From assembly GCA_947034885.2 (NCBI GenBank), contig OX344754.2:21160501-21224500 (forward strand): a stretch of 64,000 nucleotides of DNA, given 5' to 3'. The stretch is from Thuidium tamariscinum (taxonomy: Eukaryota > Streptophyta > Bryopsida > Hypnales > Thuidiaceae). The position numbers were made by a program, and so were the translations under genes. Below are positions 35,179 to 46,160 of the stretch, piece by piece (position 1 is the first letter of the stretch; every line of letters starts with the position of its first letter). A model generated the notes under the pieces. That model saw only the letters and a list, made by a program, of their open reading frames with translations. It had not been told where the DNA came from and searched no databases.

Positions 35179-35651
35179 AAGATTCTAACATGCAACAAAA
35201 TCCATATGCCATATCAATTGCAAGTGCTTGCACTCAAAGCCCATATAAGAAGCATTAGAAACACCGAATTAGACAATATTGCACTTGGGATGTGCGACAT
35301 TGCACTTGGCTTCTACGCCATCAAAAATGGACAATTTCAAATTGTGAGTGGGAGGTATTTATTTGAAAACATAATTTACACTTTGTAAGACAAATTTGTT
35401 AAGGAATGTTTGTTGTAGTCATGAGAACTTGTGATTTACTTCACAAAAACCTCTTACACTTTTTGTTTCCTACTATTTATAAGGCATAATATAATTCTCT
35501 CTATTTTGAATTACACCTACTTGTCTGCAACTAGAAGACCAAAAGCGTTCAATATAACATTACACTTCTCTAATACATATTCAAATCGTGTTTCGATCGT
35601 TCGTCATCTAAGTCTTCCATTTGCATCGCCATATACTCTAAAACATGTGGT

Positions 35652-36190
35652 TTAGCCTCCATCGGAATTACCACTTTCTAAACGAGGGACATCATGCATT
35701 GTAATATTTGAACCAACAACGTGACCACCTCTTCCTAGACGAGGGACATCCATCCATGAATATATAGCGGCTTCCTTCTCAATCCAAGCAAACCTTTCAC
35801 CAAATGGTTCCCATGTAGATTCCATGTAATTTGTGTACCTCACTCTGTTACTACCAGCTTCTTCCTCTACTTTGAGTTTCATAGTAGGCCAGTACTACAA
35901 TATTTTTATCTTCGAGGCCCACCTCCCTTGACCAAATTCCAACACCTTCACTACATAGAAAAGTATTTCTTCTCTTACTTCCTTCAATTCCACAGTAAGA
36001 GCCACGAATTGGCCGATGATGACATCATTCTGTAGATTGAATGGCAGAAAAGGATCTTTGTCTACATCTCTTAGTACTTCAGATGCTGATTCGTTACTTC
36101 CGCCTCTTCTCCTCCCTCCTACCACTCTTCGAGATATTTCTTGTGGAGGTCTATCCTTGAGGGGTCCAAAATACCCCTCGTCTCTGGATT
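35652..36190 (-). pseudogene. Decayed unrecognised protein frame, single in-frame stop
   Basis: The minus strand is open from about 36,190 to 35,652 apart from one TAG, which falls between SKIKIL and YWPTMKLKVEEE. Upstream it reads GQFVALTVELKEVREEILFY and VLEFGQGRWASKIKIL; downstream ESTWEPFGERFAWIEKEAAI. The pattern (FVAL...E...PFYVVKVLEFG-WA-KIKI--YWP) looks like a compact beta-rich domain that I associate, without certainty, with transposon-linked plant proteins. The longest stretch has only a GTG at its start and no ATG, so an upstream exon is missing. It sits between two TTAA-flanked elements. Confidence 0.4.
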
Positions 36191-36456
36191 AAGCATTGTC
36201 GACATTATCAAGTCAACAACTGCATTCTCAACTTTGTTGCCCTCCACATCAGTCGATACACCTCAATTTGGGACTTCTTCTTCTCCATTCAGAACTGTAT
36301 TGCCATCCCTATTTTGATGCAACACATTGTTGGGCCAAAATGGTAGATCACGCATGCTCTCTTTATTTGATTGTGGGAAACCCTCTAAATAATCCTTGAA
36401 TTTTTTGGTTGAAAAATAAAGTTCTATACAACATTCGCATGCAATTTCAAATCACT

Positions 36457-37608
36457 TTAACCCCTAAGTTCTCTAGGCACTCAAATGTGGTGTTTGCAAT
36501 ACTTTGAAGTTAAATAAAACCTAACCAAGTTGTTATTTTTTGTATTTTATATTTCAAAAAAGTACTTCTTGAAGTCTACCTTTAGCATCAAAAATCCAAT
36601 CTTGAAAATCAATGATTGATTTTTCTAGTCAAGATTTTGTGCAATGGTACCCATTGCAATTTAAAATTCCCATAGTCTTGACAGCTCTTAAAAATGAGCC
36701 TCAAATACACTTGCTCCTAGAGAGAAACTCACATTCAAAATTCATTTAAAAAAATTTTAGAGTATAATTTAAGAAGCCATAGATTGATTGGAGTTATACA
36801 TGTTATGAACTTCAACCTCATATTTTTTTGGTCACCAAATTTTTAGATTTGACTTGTGAAAAGAAGATTGAAAGCCTTCACATCACACTTGCAATTTAAA
36901 CACCCTCATATAGTCAACATTATAATCTACCATTCCAGAACTAATTTTGCTATTTTTTATTTTTAAAAGAGATCTCTATCATGTCTACTTTGAATTTGTA
37001 CGTTTACAATTAAAAAATTGTTACAACTTATCAAAATGTTGGCATTCTGTTCAATTTATAGCATATTTTTAAAATTCTAAAATAGGCCATTCTACATTTA
37101 GTATTTAACCACCATTTGTTTGTTTTTACTATGAAGCAACGTTCCCAGAATTGGCAATGTTTTTCTCCATTTCTAATAAAATAATTTCAATAATCAAATT
37201 TTTATAGGATTTTTATTTTTAAATTAGAAAAAATTTAAAGTAACCAATAAAATTTGATAGGCAATTTAGCCAAAATTTAATTGGAGAGTTTAGCCAAAAT
37301 TTCTACAACCGATAAAACTTGATAGCCAACTTGTTAATCATCTATTTAGTTAGTTCAAGGTTATAGTACTCCCCATCATTCTTTACAACTTGTAGAATCC
37401 TTTCTTTTCTTATTTTTTTTAATGCCACTCACTATTTAGATAGCCAAAGTTGATGTTCATTTCTCTTGAAGTATCATATTGCCCTAAATTCCATAAACTA
37501 GTTCTGGGATCATTGCTATGAACTTTTAATTTGAATATTCTTATTGTTGAAAGATTCAGTATATATCCTATGTTGCCAAAAAACGCAGTTTGGTCCTTTA
37601 GGGGTTAA
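36457..37608. mobile_element. TTAA-flanked, piggyBac-like short element, copy 2 (1.15 kb)
   Basis: Left end TTAA followed by CCCCTAAGTTCTCTAGGC; right end GTTTGGTCCTTTAGGGG followed by TTAA. The first 600 bp match the 45.3-kb copy (CACTCAAATGTGGTGTTTGC, CCTAACCAAGTTGTT, GACTTGTGAAAAGAAGATTG). The right end matches the 58.4-kb copy (GCCAAAAAACGCAGTTTGGT). No coding capacity. Confidence 0.65.
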
Positions 37609-38333
37609 GGCAAGAATTTGTAGGGAACAATTTTAGAAAGGGGTTGAAATTAGGTGTACTTACCTTACATGGAGTTCATATTTGATTAATATCTAGTTGC
37701 TATGTAGTTGATATATGATTTTAGAGGGTATGTGAACGGTATTGAAATCAGTACATATAATGATTGAGAAGGGATGGCACATTGAAATGTCAAATAAGGA
37801 ATTTAAGCAAAGTCCATCTTATTAAATGGCCTATTTTTTCGTTGGATCTTGTTGGAGGTAAAAATAAAACTTTATTTTTATTTATTTTTAAATTCATTGA
37901 ATAAACTATGAATTTTCAAGATGATGAAATAGGTATATCCAAAACCAAACCCAAAACTCTTAAGAATAGAGATTGCACATTTTAGTTAAGAATATGTAGG
38001 GGGGTATTTTAGAAAAGGGTGAAAAAAATATGTAGTCACTTTAGGCAAAGTCGACTAATTATATTTGAATATTATAGTTAGAGAAACCTTATAAAGTTGT
38101 GTATTCAATTAAAAATCACATCTTAAGTCATAACATTTTTAAAATGTGACACCGACATCTTATAGGCTCATTTGGTTGTCGTATCTAATATATGATTCTT
38201 GTAACTAAAAATAATAATTGGTGAAATATGGATTTCAAAATTAACAACAGAGGGAATATTGTAGAATTTAAAAATATCCTATTCATCATTTTAGTGATTA
38301 TATGAAGTAGTATAAAATATCGAGAAAATAGTG
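37609..38333. other. AT-rich intergenic DNA
   Basis: No gene or repeat boundary recognised. Confidence 0.5.
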
Positions 38334-38932
38334 GGTGGCACCTGGGGAGGACACTCCCCACGTTTTAGCAACCTACGTGCGGCGGAAAAAGTAATACAAG
38401 TAATACACCTTAAAATTTAAATTTTTTTTCAAAAAAAAAATTATGGATAGATTTTACTACTTTAGAAGTTTATGTTTTGAATTATCGGTATTTTTTTATG
38501 CTAATAGTAATTAGTTATAAATTTTTGAAGAAACAAGATACACTGTAAAGCTGAAAATAACTTTCACACCTCTATATTATATAAGAAAAAAAAATTGAAA
38601 AATGAAAAAAAAATTCTATAGAATAGCTTTCTATTGAAAGTCTAGCTTGGTTGAATATTTGATGCAATAGTCGTCTTCATGTGAGCTATATAAATATTTT
38701 AGTTGGAAAACATGCCATTTTAGTTCATTTTTCAACCCTTTGTAGACAATATATCTTATGTTATTTGGAATTGAAATTTTTTTCAATAGAAACCTTTAGT
38801 CATTGTTAAACAAAACTCAAAATTTTAAGATGAAATTATAGTTTATTCAAGGTGTATTACATGTTTTACTTTTTCTACCGCCACACGTGGGTAACCCAAA
38901 TGTAGTGAGAGTGTCCTCCCCTAGGGGTGGCA
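38334..38932. mobile_element. 599-bp TIR element of unassigned superfamily
   Basis: Inverted arms of about 80 bp bound an AT-rich core. Left landmarks are GTGGCACC, GGGGAGGACACTC, ACGTGCGGCGG and AAAAAGTAATAC, ending AATACACCTT. On the right, the inverted forms read AAGGTGTATTACATGTTTTA, CCGCCACACGTGGG and GAGTGTCCTCCCC. The outermost bases are diverged and I could not find a clear target duplication. No coding capacity. Confidence 0.75.
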
Positions 38933-39782
38933 TTCTAATTTGCCTCTTTGGTGTACATTTGGATCAAAATGTGATACTATAATTTAGATATTGATGGCAT
39001 AAGATGCATACAATTAGAACATAAGAACACAAGAGAATCTTAAGACTAGTGTCTTTTTGGTACACCTAAATATAAGTAGACTATTTTTGACATGCTTGAA
39101 GAACATGCTTAGTATTCAATAAGGTAATACTATAGTATGACTTTCTCTCTATAGCATCTCTCATTCTTTGAGTAAAATCCTACTCAAACTTCCTCAATTG
39201 TAAGGTACAAGTCCTTAAAGAATAAAGAGGATTATATCCTGGCAATTATATTTGGACAATTTAAACATATTCTAGTGGAAAAAAACATGTAAGGTGCATT
39301 TGTCAATAACTCAATTTTAAAAATATTTCGGAAGAACAAACTTTGCAAAGTTCTAATATCTTGCTAGAACACTCTAACCATAGAGATTAATGTGTTTGAA
39401 TTACATCTTAGAGGTATAAATGGTTTGTTTTTTCCTTTTGTCTTAAACCTACTTGTACATAAAAATTAGTGAATCAATGAATATTAAGTTTAGTTTTTTA
39501 TATTGAAATTTTTAGATTTTAAAGACGTTTCTTCATCATATGACCTTATAAATTAGAAATGCATGGAATGAAAATTTAATCTGAAAAATTTGCAATGCCA
39601 AAAAATGTTTGTGAAGAAGGTATATATAAACATTGTATTATTCAATTTATATTCAAATATATTTTAGTATATAGAATAACTGTTTTTGAAATTTTCTCCA
39701 CACATTTATACATTAGTGTAGTAAAACATCCTATGGTTAGATTTGAACATAACATTTTTGTTTTTTGTTTTTTTCCCCATAG
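38933..39782. other. AT-rich DNA upstream of a decayed exon
   Basis: No coding sequence recognised. The last 60 bp are T-rich and end in CCCCATAG, a plausible 3' splice site for the exon that follows. Confidence 0.45.
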
Positions 39783-40210
39783 AACGAGAGGATGTTGAAG
39801 CTGAGCTTGGAGAAATTGAAGGTACAATGACAACAAATGAATTCATTTCAATGTTATTAGCATTAAGTACTTGAGATATTGAAGACTTGACTTCACATGA
39901 TGATGGTTATTTTTATGATAGGGAGAACAGACAATATGTTAGGATTACTGGAAATGAAGGAAAGTACGTCTACGAGCAGGCTTTTTGAATCTTAGAGTCC
40001 ACTGTATCTCCGATTTTCTCAGAGGCACAGCCATCACCCATTGCAAGGGCTATGGTGCAGAGGGCACTGGGGTATGCTTCTCTGCCCCTTTTGGATTTAT
40101 TGGTCGACACAAATTTATAGGAAGAAGCTGTAGCTATCAGTAAAGGAGAAGCAAAGGACTTGACTCAATCATCAGAACGAGTTTTTGAGACGCTGGATGC
40201 AACTGTGTAA
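39783..40210 (+). pseudogene. Terminal exon of an unrecognised conserved-looking gene, three stops
   Basis: After a pyrimidine tract and AG, one frame runs 142 codons to TAA (40,208-40,210), broken only by TGA (39,872), TGA (39,986) and TAG (40,118). It reads REDVEAELGEIEGTMTTNEF, DDGYFYDRENRQYVRITGNE, ILESTVSPIFSEAQPSPIAR and MVQRALGYASLPLLDLLVDT. The frame stays intact between stops, and the low-entropy, acidic then hydrophobic pattern looks like a real protein C terminus. Each stop is one transition from CGA or CAG. I do not recognise the family. About 35 more codons that look coding (GGHEYELKKKNACEDLKYIH) lie at 43,630-43,732, beyond the CACTA element. Confidence 0.5.
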
Positions 40211-40376
40211 CCGTCTGATGACAAAATAGTGTTACATTTTATGATAGTGCAGGGTTTGAAAAAGTGTGGATTTTGTGTGTTTGTTTTGGAAGTGTTTGCA
40301 AATGTTGTAGTGGATTTTTTTTCTTGTGCATGATCCGTAGATTACAAATGACATTGCATTGGATATGCCATCAATA

Positions 40377-43300
40377 CACTACAAAAAAATGGCCCTTAAC
40401 GTGACTGCAAAAATGCGACTGCAGCGACACTTCACCTCTCTAATTGCATCGTCAGAGTCATTCTGGTAGCGCTGCAGTCATTCTGCAGTCGCGGTTCTAA
40501 CTGCCAAATGAATAGGGAAGGAGCCATATAGTTCATCTACAATGTTCTGTGAGTAGGGTCGACGATCGCGTGACATGGCTGACGGGAACGTGACTATAGG
40601 AGCCGCAGTCGCGTATGAGTCGTGCGTATCAGTGCTTGCGACTTGAACATGACTTCAAGATGACTGAAAAATGACTTCAACGAGTCACAGGAGTCATACG
40701 GTTGTCTTTTTCTTTAACTCTGGGATAAAGATAAAGATAAAACTGTTGGCGCAGTCCAGGGAAGACAGAGTACTCCTATTTCAAGTATGTCAGTCAAAAC
40801 ATGACTGTAGTGCAAAGGCCATGTTCTTCATGCATACTACAAGAGGGGATGCAAGAGGTGCATTTTGTGATTATCCTCGAGGAGTGTGCCATGTTGGACA
40901 TGGATGAATCAAGGGTTAGATGTGATGCAAAACCACCTTATACGATTTAATTTAAGGAGAGAGATAGCCATGGGAGCATTATTGTTCGAATAAAACACAT
41001 TGATCTATATTGACAAATGAACCAATGCTGATATCATCCAAGGGGTTCATGAACACCTGCATGCCATGTCCAATTTGCAATTTGGTTGTTTACATATCTC
41101 ATGTCAAGGTTAAGAGCTAGGCATTTCAGCTAAGAGTTTGGAAATGGATACTCAAATAGTAGAGGCTACGATTTTGGAAAATCGTATTAAGCATGAATGA
41201 AAACAATGACCATAGCAGCAACAATTCCTAATAAATAGCAAGATATTGAAAGACCACGAAATAGATGTTGCTACTAAAACACACCTGACTATAGTGTGAC
41301 TACGGCACAACTGTGATGTTCCTGGTGAAGCCTATCTGACTGTAGTATGACTACAGAACGACTGCGACACAACTATTGAATGACTTTGTCATGACTACCA
41401 ATTTGTAATGACTTCAGTATAACTACTACCATTTCAATGTTCGAAGAAGGGTCCACCTATTTCACTGGTGCCACACCACTATTGTAGCTCAGAAGTCGGA
41501 GGATTGAGTCATCTTTGATACGGAAGTGGTTTCCAAATGCTATGATGCGTGAATATCGAGTTGCTCTTTGTGCAGGTTTCTGATTCATCAAGAAATGATC
41601 CAACTCCTCATTGTTGTTCTAGTCAAGGTCAAAATGCAACACAAAGTTGTGAATCCACTCTGCAAAGGGTGTTGTTGATGGATTCCGTTGTGACTCCTCG
41701 GTCCACTTCATGCACGAATTCACAACAAGCATCACATGACATTCGCGAGGCAGTACACAGAAAGCTACAAGACATCCACGGTGTACACAATGGAAGGACA
41801 CTTCACTTTGAATGGTGTCAGTCAAAACACAACTTCAACGCTACTTCATTTAGTCATTTAGAAGTCACACAGAAGTACTAAAATATTTTATGACTACAAC
41901 ACGACTTGTACGCAACTAAGTTGGACCCTTAGTACATTAAACAATAGGCAGTACATAGCGGCTCTCCAAGATAGTATCCAATATTTGACCGGAGGCATGA
42001 CTAAATGAAAAAAAAATGTTTTACTAAGGTCTTTGGAATGAACTTACACTTACAAATCCTACATGATGGAGTCATTTGTCAACACGTACTATCGTACTGA
42101 TGGGCAATGTCGCGCAGTGTGGGTGTCACAACATCTGCCTTTTCAGCACCTTAGAGGACCTCTTCCGCATCACTATACTCTTTGCCTTCTTCCCAAACAA
42201 TTCAATTCCATTGTTAAGCCTACCTCTAAGAACCACATTGCAAAAAGACTAAAACAATATTATTAACAGTGACAGTGACCTTCTACGATTTTATCTCACT
42301 TGGGGCCAACTATGACTTCCACATGATTGCACCTAGTCAAGTGGAAGTCATGTTATAGTATTGCAGTCAAATAACGACTTGGAAATGACTACATTACGAC
42401 TTTTACACTACTAAAAAAAAATGTTACAAAAATATCCTTTCCAATCTTCTTCTCAAATTTGTTCACAACTTTTGATTGGAGGTTCAAAATCCAAAACAAA
42501 TTTTTAGAGATGAAAGTGAGATTCATTATTCAACTTTTATTAGTTCAAAGTTTTTTTAAAACAATTAATCTACTATTCTTAAATGAGATCTAAAATATAA
42601 CTAATAACACAATCTTTGTGTTTTATATGTTCCACATGGTTTGTCTTGCTTCTATCACTCCACTTGTATAAAAGGTTTGGTATTTCAACTTATCATATTC
42701 ACACACTAAGTGGCTTTGAAAGCTATTTGACATATATGTCAAATATTTTATATATGGTGTGTTGTATATGGTGTATGATGTACTGTATATGGTGTATGAT
42801 ATATGGTGTATGATGGACTGTATATGATGTATTGTTTTAATATTTAAAATGTATTCATACATGATTATAGAATATTTTTTATACATCACCGCAACTCCCA
42901 AATCCTATATTGCAAACCCTAAATCCATATCACTTCAAAATGGCTACATAATGACTTTTGATTTACTTGTCCACGTCAGATTTGTAAGGGGTCTACTGCT
43001 TATGTGGAAGTCCACGTTAGATTATAGAGGGGTCCCTCGTGACTCTAGCATGACTGCAGCGCAATTGCATTCAAAATGTCCACGTCAGATGTTGGAGGGG
43101 TGAAATGTAACTCTAGCATGACTGCGACGCGACTGCAGTCTAGAAGTCCACGTCAGATTTAAAAGGGGTCAAACATGACTGCAGCATGACTTCACCGTGA
43201 CTGCGCTTGCGATGTCCACGTCAGATTTTTGAGGGGTCAAGTTTCGGTCCACGTAATCCAAAAAAGGCCTCCCTTTACACCTGGCAAGTTCACTCCATCT

Positions 43301-43523
43301 TTCTTAAGTCTTCCTATCTTTATCTCCCTCAACAGAGCTTGTTCTCATCCAAAGTTCCATCCGTCTTGGTGATAATAGCGCTGCAGTCATTCTTGTAAAT
43401 GACATGTCCGTAATGACTCCAGGGCCATACAGTCACATTTTGAAAATGCGACTGCATTGCAGTCAACACTACTGTTTTGCAGTCATTTTTTGTAGGCACG
43501 TTAAGGGCCCTTTTTTTGTAGTG
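40377..43523. mobile_element. Complete non-autonomous CACTA (En/Spm) transposon, 3,147 bp
   Basis: The left end is CACTACAAAAAAATGGCCCT and the right end is its near-perfect inverse, AGGGCCCTTTTTTTGTAGTG. TIRs of about 28 bp continue into subterminal repeats. ATA is duplicated on both sides (40,374-40,376 and 43,524-43,526). Both subterminal regions are dense in GACTGCAG/ATGACT motifs in both orientations, as expected for transposase-binding sites in this superfamily. No TNPD-like transposase frame was found. The longest open stretches, near 41.55-41.88 kb, lack transposase motifs, so movement would need a helper. Confidence 0.93.
42970..43240 (+). repeat. Five CCACGTCAGAT repeats inside the CACTA element
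   Basis: GTCCACGTCAGATTT...AGGGGTC occurs at about 42,970, 43,010, 43,078, 43,147 and 43,214, the last three about 68 bp apart, with the spacers carrying ATGACTGCAGC-type motifs. ACGTCA is a classical bZIP-binding core, so the array could bind host factors as well as transposase. This is inference. Confidence 0.8.
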
Positions 43524-43526
43524 ATA

Positions 43527-45254
43527 TACTTTGAGTTTTCTAATAAACGTTCTTGTAACTATTGTGTTTTTATTTCTATATAGAAATGAATATGGAAATG
43601 ATATTATACTAATGTAATTGCAATTTTAGTTGTTGGAGGACATGAATATGAATTGAAGAAGAAGAATGCATGTGAGGATCTTAAATATATTCATGACATT
43701 CTTTTTGAAAATACAGAAATTGCATGCACATAAAAAATATTGAATGCACAATTGAAGTAAAGTATGGTTAAACAGAAAATAATTCTTTCAAAAAATTAGG
43801 GCGTACCCAACTTCTTGAAAACGCTCTTTCAATGAATTGTAATTCATATGACTAGTGCACTTGGTCAAGTGCAAAAATGTCTAATTTTTTATTTAGATTT
43901 AAAAACATCTCAATTAAATATTAAGCAATATTGCATATACCAATACTAGATATAATCATACATATTTTCTATATGTAATGCTTGATTATCACCTCTTCAA
44001 AAATGGGCTTTAACTAAATAGAAGGAAAACCTTTCTTTCTTTACAAAACAAAGGTAAAATAGTAGTGTCTAAGTTCTACCCATGAATAAGCCTTTGATAT
44101 AGGAATCTATACTAATCCATCTTTGATATTGGACCTCTAAATACTACTTGCTTAGAAATTAATTGGCAAGAAGTGCAAGACATTTCATTTGTGTCTTGCA
44201 AGAAATTGTAGTGCAAACAACTCTATATTTCTATCAATTGAAGATACATATAATTGTTGAACATATGAGTTTCAACCCAATCAATAACACGTCTTGGTAG
44301 AGTGGTTACCATGTTATTGCAAAGTTGAAACTAAATGGCCTTACTATAGTAGAAGTTGTAGAAAAAAATGGTTATTCAACAAAAATGTGATGGAAGAATG
44401 CATTTATAATTTAGAAAATTTTCATCAATGAAAATATACAAAATAATTTGGGGATGAAATAAGGCCACACATACCACTTGTTGGTTAAGATGATTCAGTC
44501 TAGTCTTTGAAATCTTGTATGTTAATTAAGGTTAAAAAATTTACTTTTCTTTTTTACTTCAAATACTCATATCTTACAATCTTCTAGGTCAAAGTTTTTG
44601 AAAAAATTCTATAAATTTTATACAAGTCTAATGCCACCTCCCAATAGTGGTTGATTATACAATAAGAGTAGTTTTTTTTCCAATACAACTCTTCGTACTA
44701 GAAATGACAATTTTGAAGTGTTTTTTTGTAAAACATAATTGTAAACCTTTAGGAGTTAATAGATAAACATTGTTATTGTCACTTGTCATGATTTCTCGAT
44801 CACATTTGGTTTAGGTGAAAATGCTTGCAGAATAGGAGCAACAAAAATGTCCAAAAGTTGTACATTTCAAACATTGAATGATCACAACATGTACACTAAA
44901 AGCCACAATCATCACTTAAATTGGTTTTGTAACTCGTCTATGGTTGGAAATAGCCAAGTGATCTACATAACAAGAATAGGTTCTAGAAAATTTTCATGAA
45001 AAGAGTTCACTATAATTTTGTTCTATGGATAAAATTACAAATAAAAAATCTATCCCCTTGCATGGGAACCCCCTCCCAAATGGCAACTATGCTAAATTCC
45101 TTCAGTGGTTGGAAATGGGTTGTGAGCTTCTAGATCTTATTAGTGGAATTGCCTGAATCTTCACATGGCAATGGAGATTGGAAAAACTGAAAACTAAAAT
45201 TAAACTGGAAAAAATATGACCTCTTCATCTTCTCCAAATCAATTGTTCAATCAA
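43527..45254. other. Flank of the CACTA element, AT-rich
   Basis: Starts with the DNA displaced by the CACTA insertion. A short coding-looking stretch lies at 43,630-43,732 (see the exon at 39,783). A CCTTTAGGAG-TTAA end at about 44,745-44,760 belongs to the TTAA-element family. No intact gene. Confidence 0.4.
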
Positions 45255-45904
45255 TAACCCCAAAATGCCGAAGGTACCCAAATGCGGTGTGTTGCAAAAC
45301 TTTGAAGTCAAATAAATCCTAACCAAGTTGTTGTTTTTAGTAGTTTATATTTTTGGAAAGTTTCTTCTTGAAGTCTAGTTTTAGCATCAAAAAATTCAAT
45401 CTTGAAAAGAAATGATAGTGATTTTTTTATTCAAGATTTTGTGTAAGGATACCCATTGCAAGCTTGACTTCCTTGAAGTGTTCAAAGCTCTTCAAAATGA
45501 GCCTCAAATACACTAGATCTTAAAGAAAAAATCACATTCAAAATTCATTTAAAAATATTGTAGAGTAGATTTTAAGAAGCCATAAATTGATTGAAGTTAT
45601 ACATGTCAAGGTTTAGGCCTCATATTTTTTTGGTCACCAACTTTTTAGATTTGACTTGTAAAAAGAAGATTGAAAGACTTTACCTCACTTTTGCAATTTT
45701 AACACCCTCATAGTCAAACTTTATAATCTTTCATTCCATAAGTGATATTGTTGTGTTTTCTTATCCTATGAGATCTCTAAAATGTCGAGTTTGAATTAAC
45801 ATGGTTACAATTCAAAAAAAATTGATACAACTTATCAATTTTAGAGCAAATTCCAAGAGCAAATTCCAAGAAGTTCAAAACAAGCCTTGAGCATTTAGGG
45901 GTTA
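45255..45904. mobile_element. TTAA-flanked, piggyBac-like short element, copy 3 (650 bp)
   Basis: Left end ATAA (a drifted TTAA) then CCCCAAAATGCCGAAGG; right end CCTTGAGCATTTAGGGG then TTAA (45,901-45,904). The 17-bp termini are inverted with few mismatches. The interior aligns with 36.47-37.06 kb. No coding capacity. Confidence 0.7.
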
Positions 45905-46029
45905 AGTTACCATGAGGCACACTTTTCTTTTTCTTTTTTTAAGAATTTGCAAAGCCAAACACTCTGTCAACTGTCAAGCATTACAACGAAATTTTTGGCA
46001 ATATATGGAATTGAGTAGCTTTTCCTTTT

Positions 46030-46160
46030 CTCTAACTAAGGGAAATAATTGATAATGTAGGACAGAAAATGGCTATATATCGCCAAAATTTTCGTTGTAT
46101 ATAAGCCAACTTCCTTTCCTCTAACTAAGGGAAATAATTGATAATGTAGGACAGAAAATG
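46030..46160 (+). repeat. Duplicated 42-bp unit
   Basis: CTCTAACTAAGGGAAATAAT through TGTAGGACAGAAAATG occurs at about 46,031-46,072 and 46,118-46,160, an 88-bp offset. Confidence 0.85.

Noticed and set aside
40671..41881. Short open frames inside the CACTA element (78 and 110 codons)
   Set aside because: They consist of translated subterminal motifs and unrelated sequence with no transposase features.
42616..42901. Low-complexity frames (YIWCMM and IHHIQS repeats)
   Set aside because: They are translations of a TATGGTGTATGATG simple repeat.
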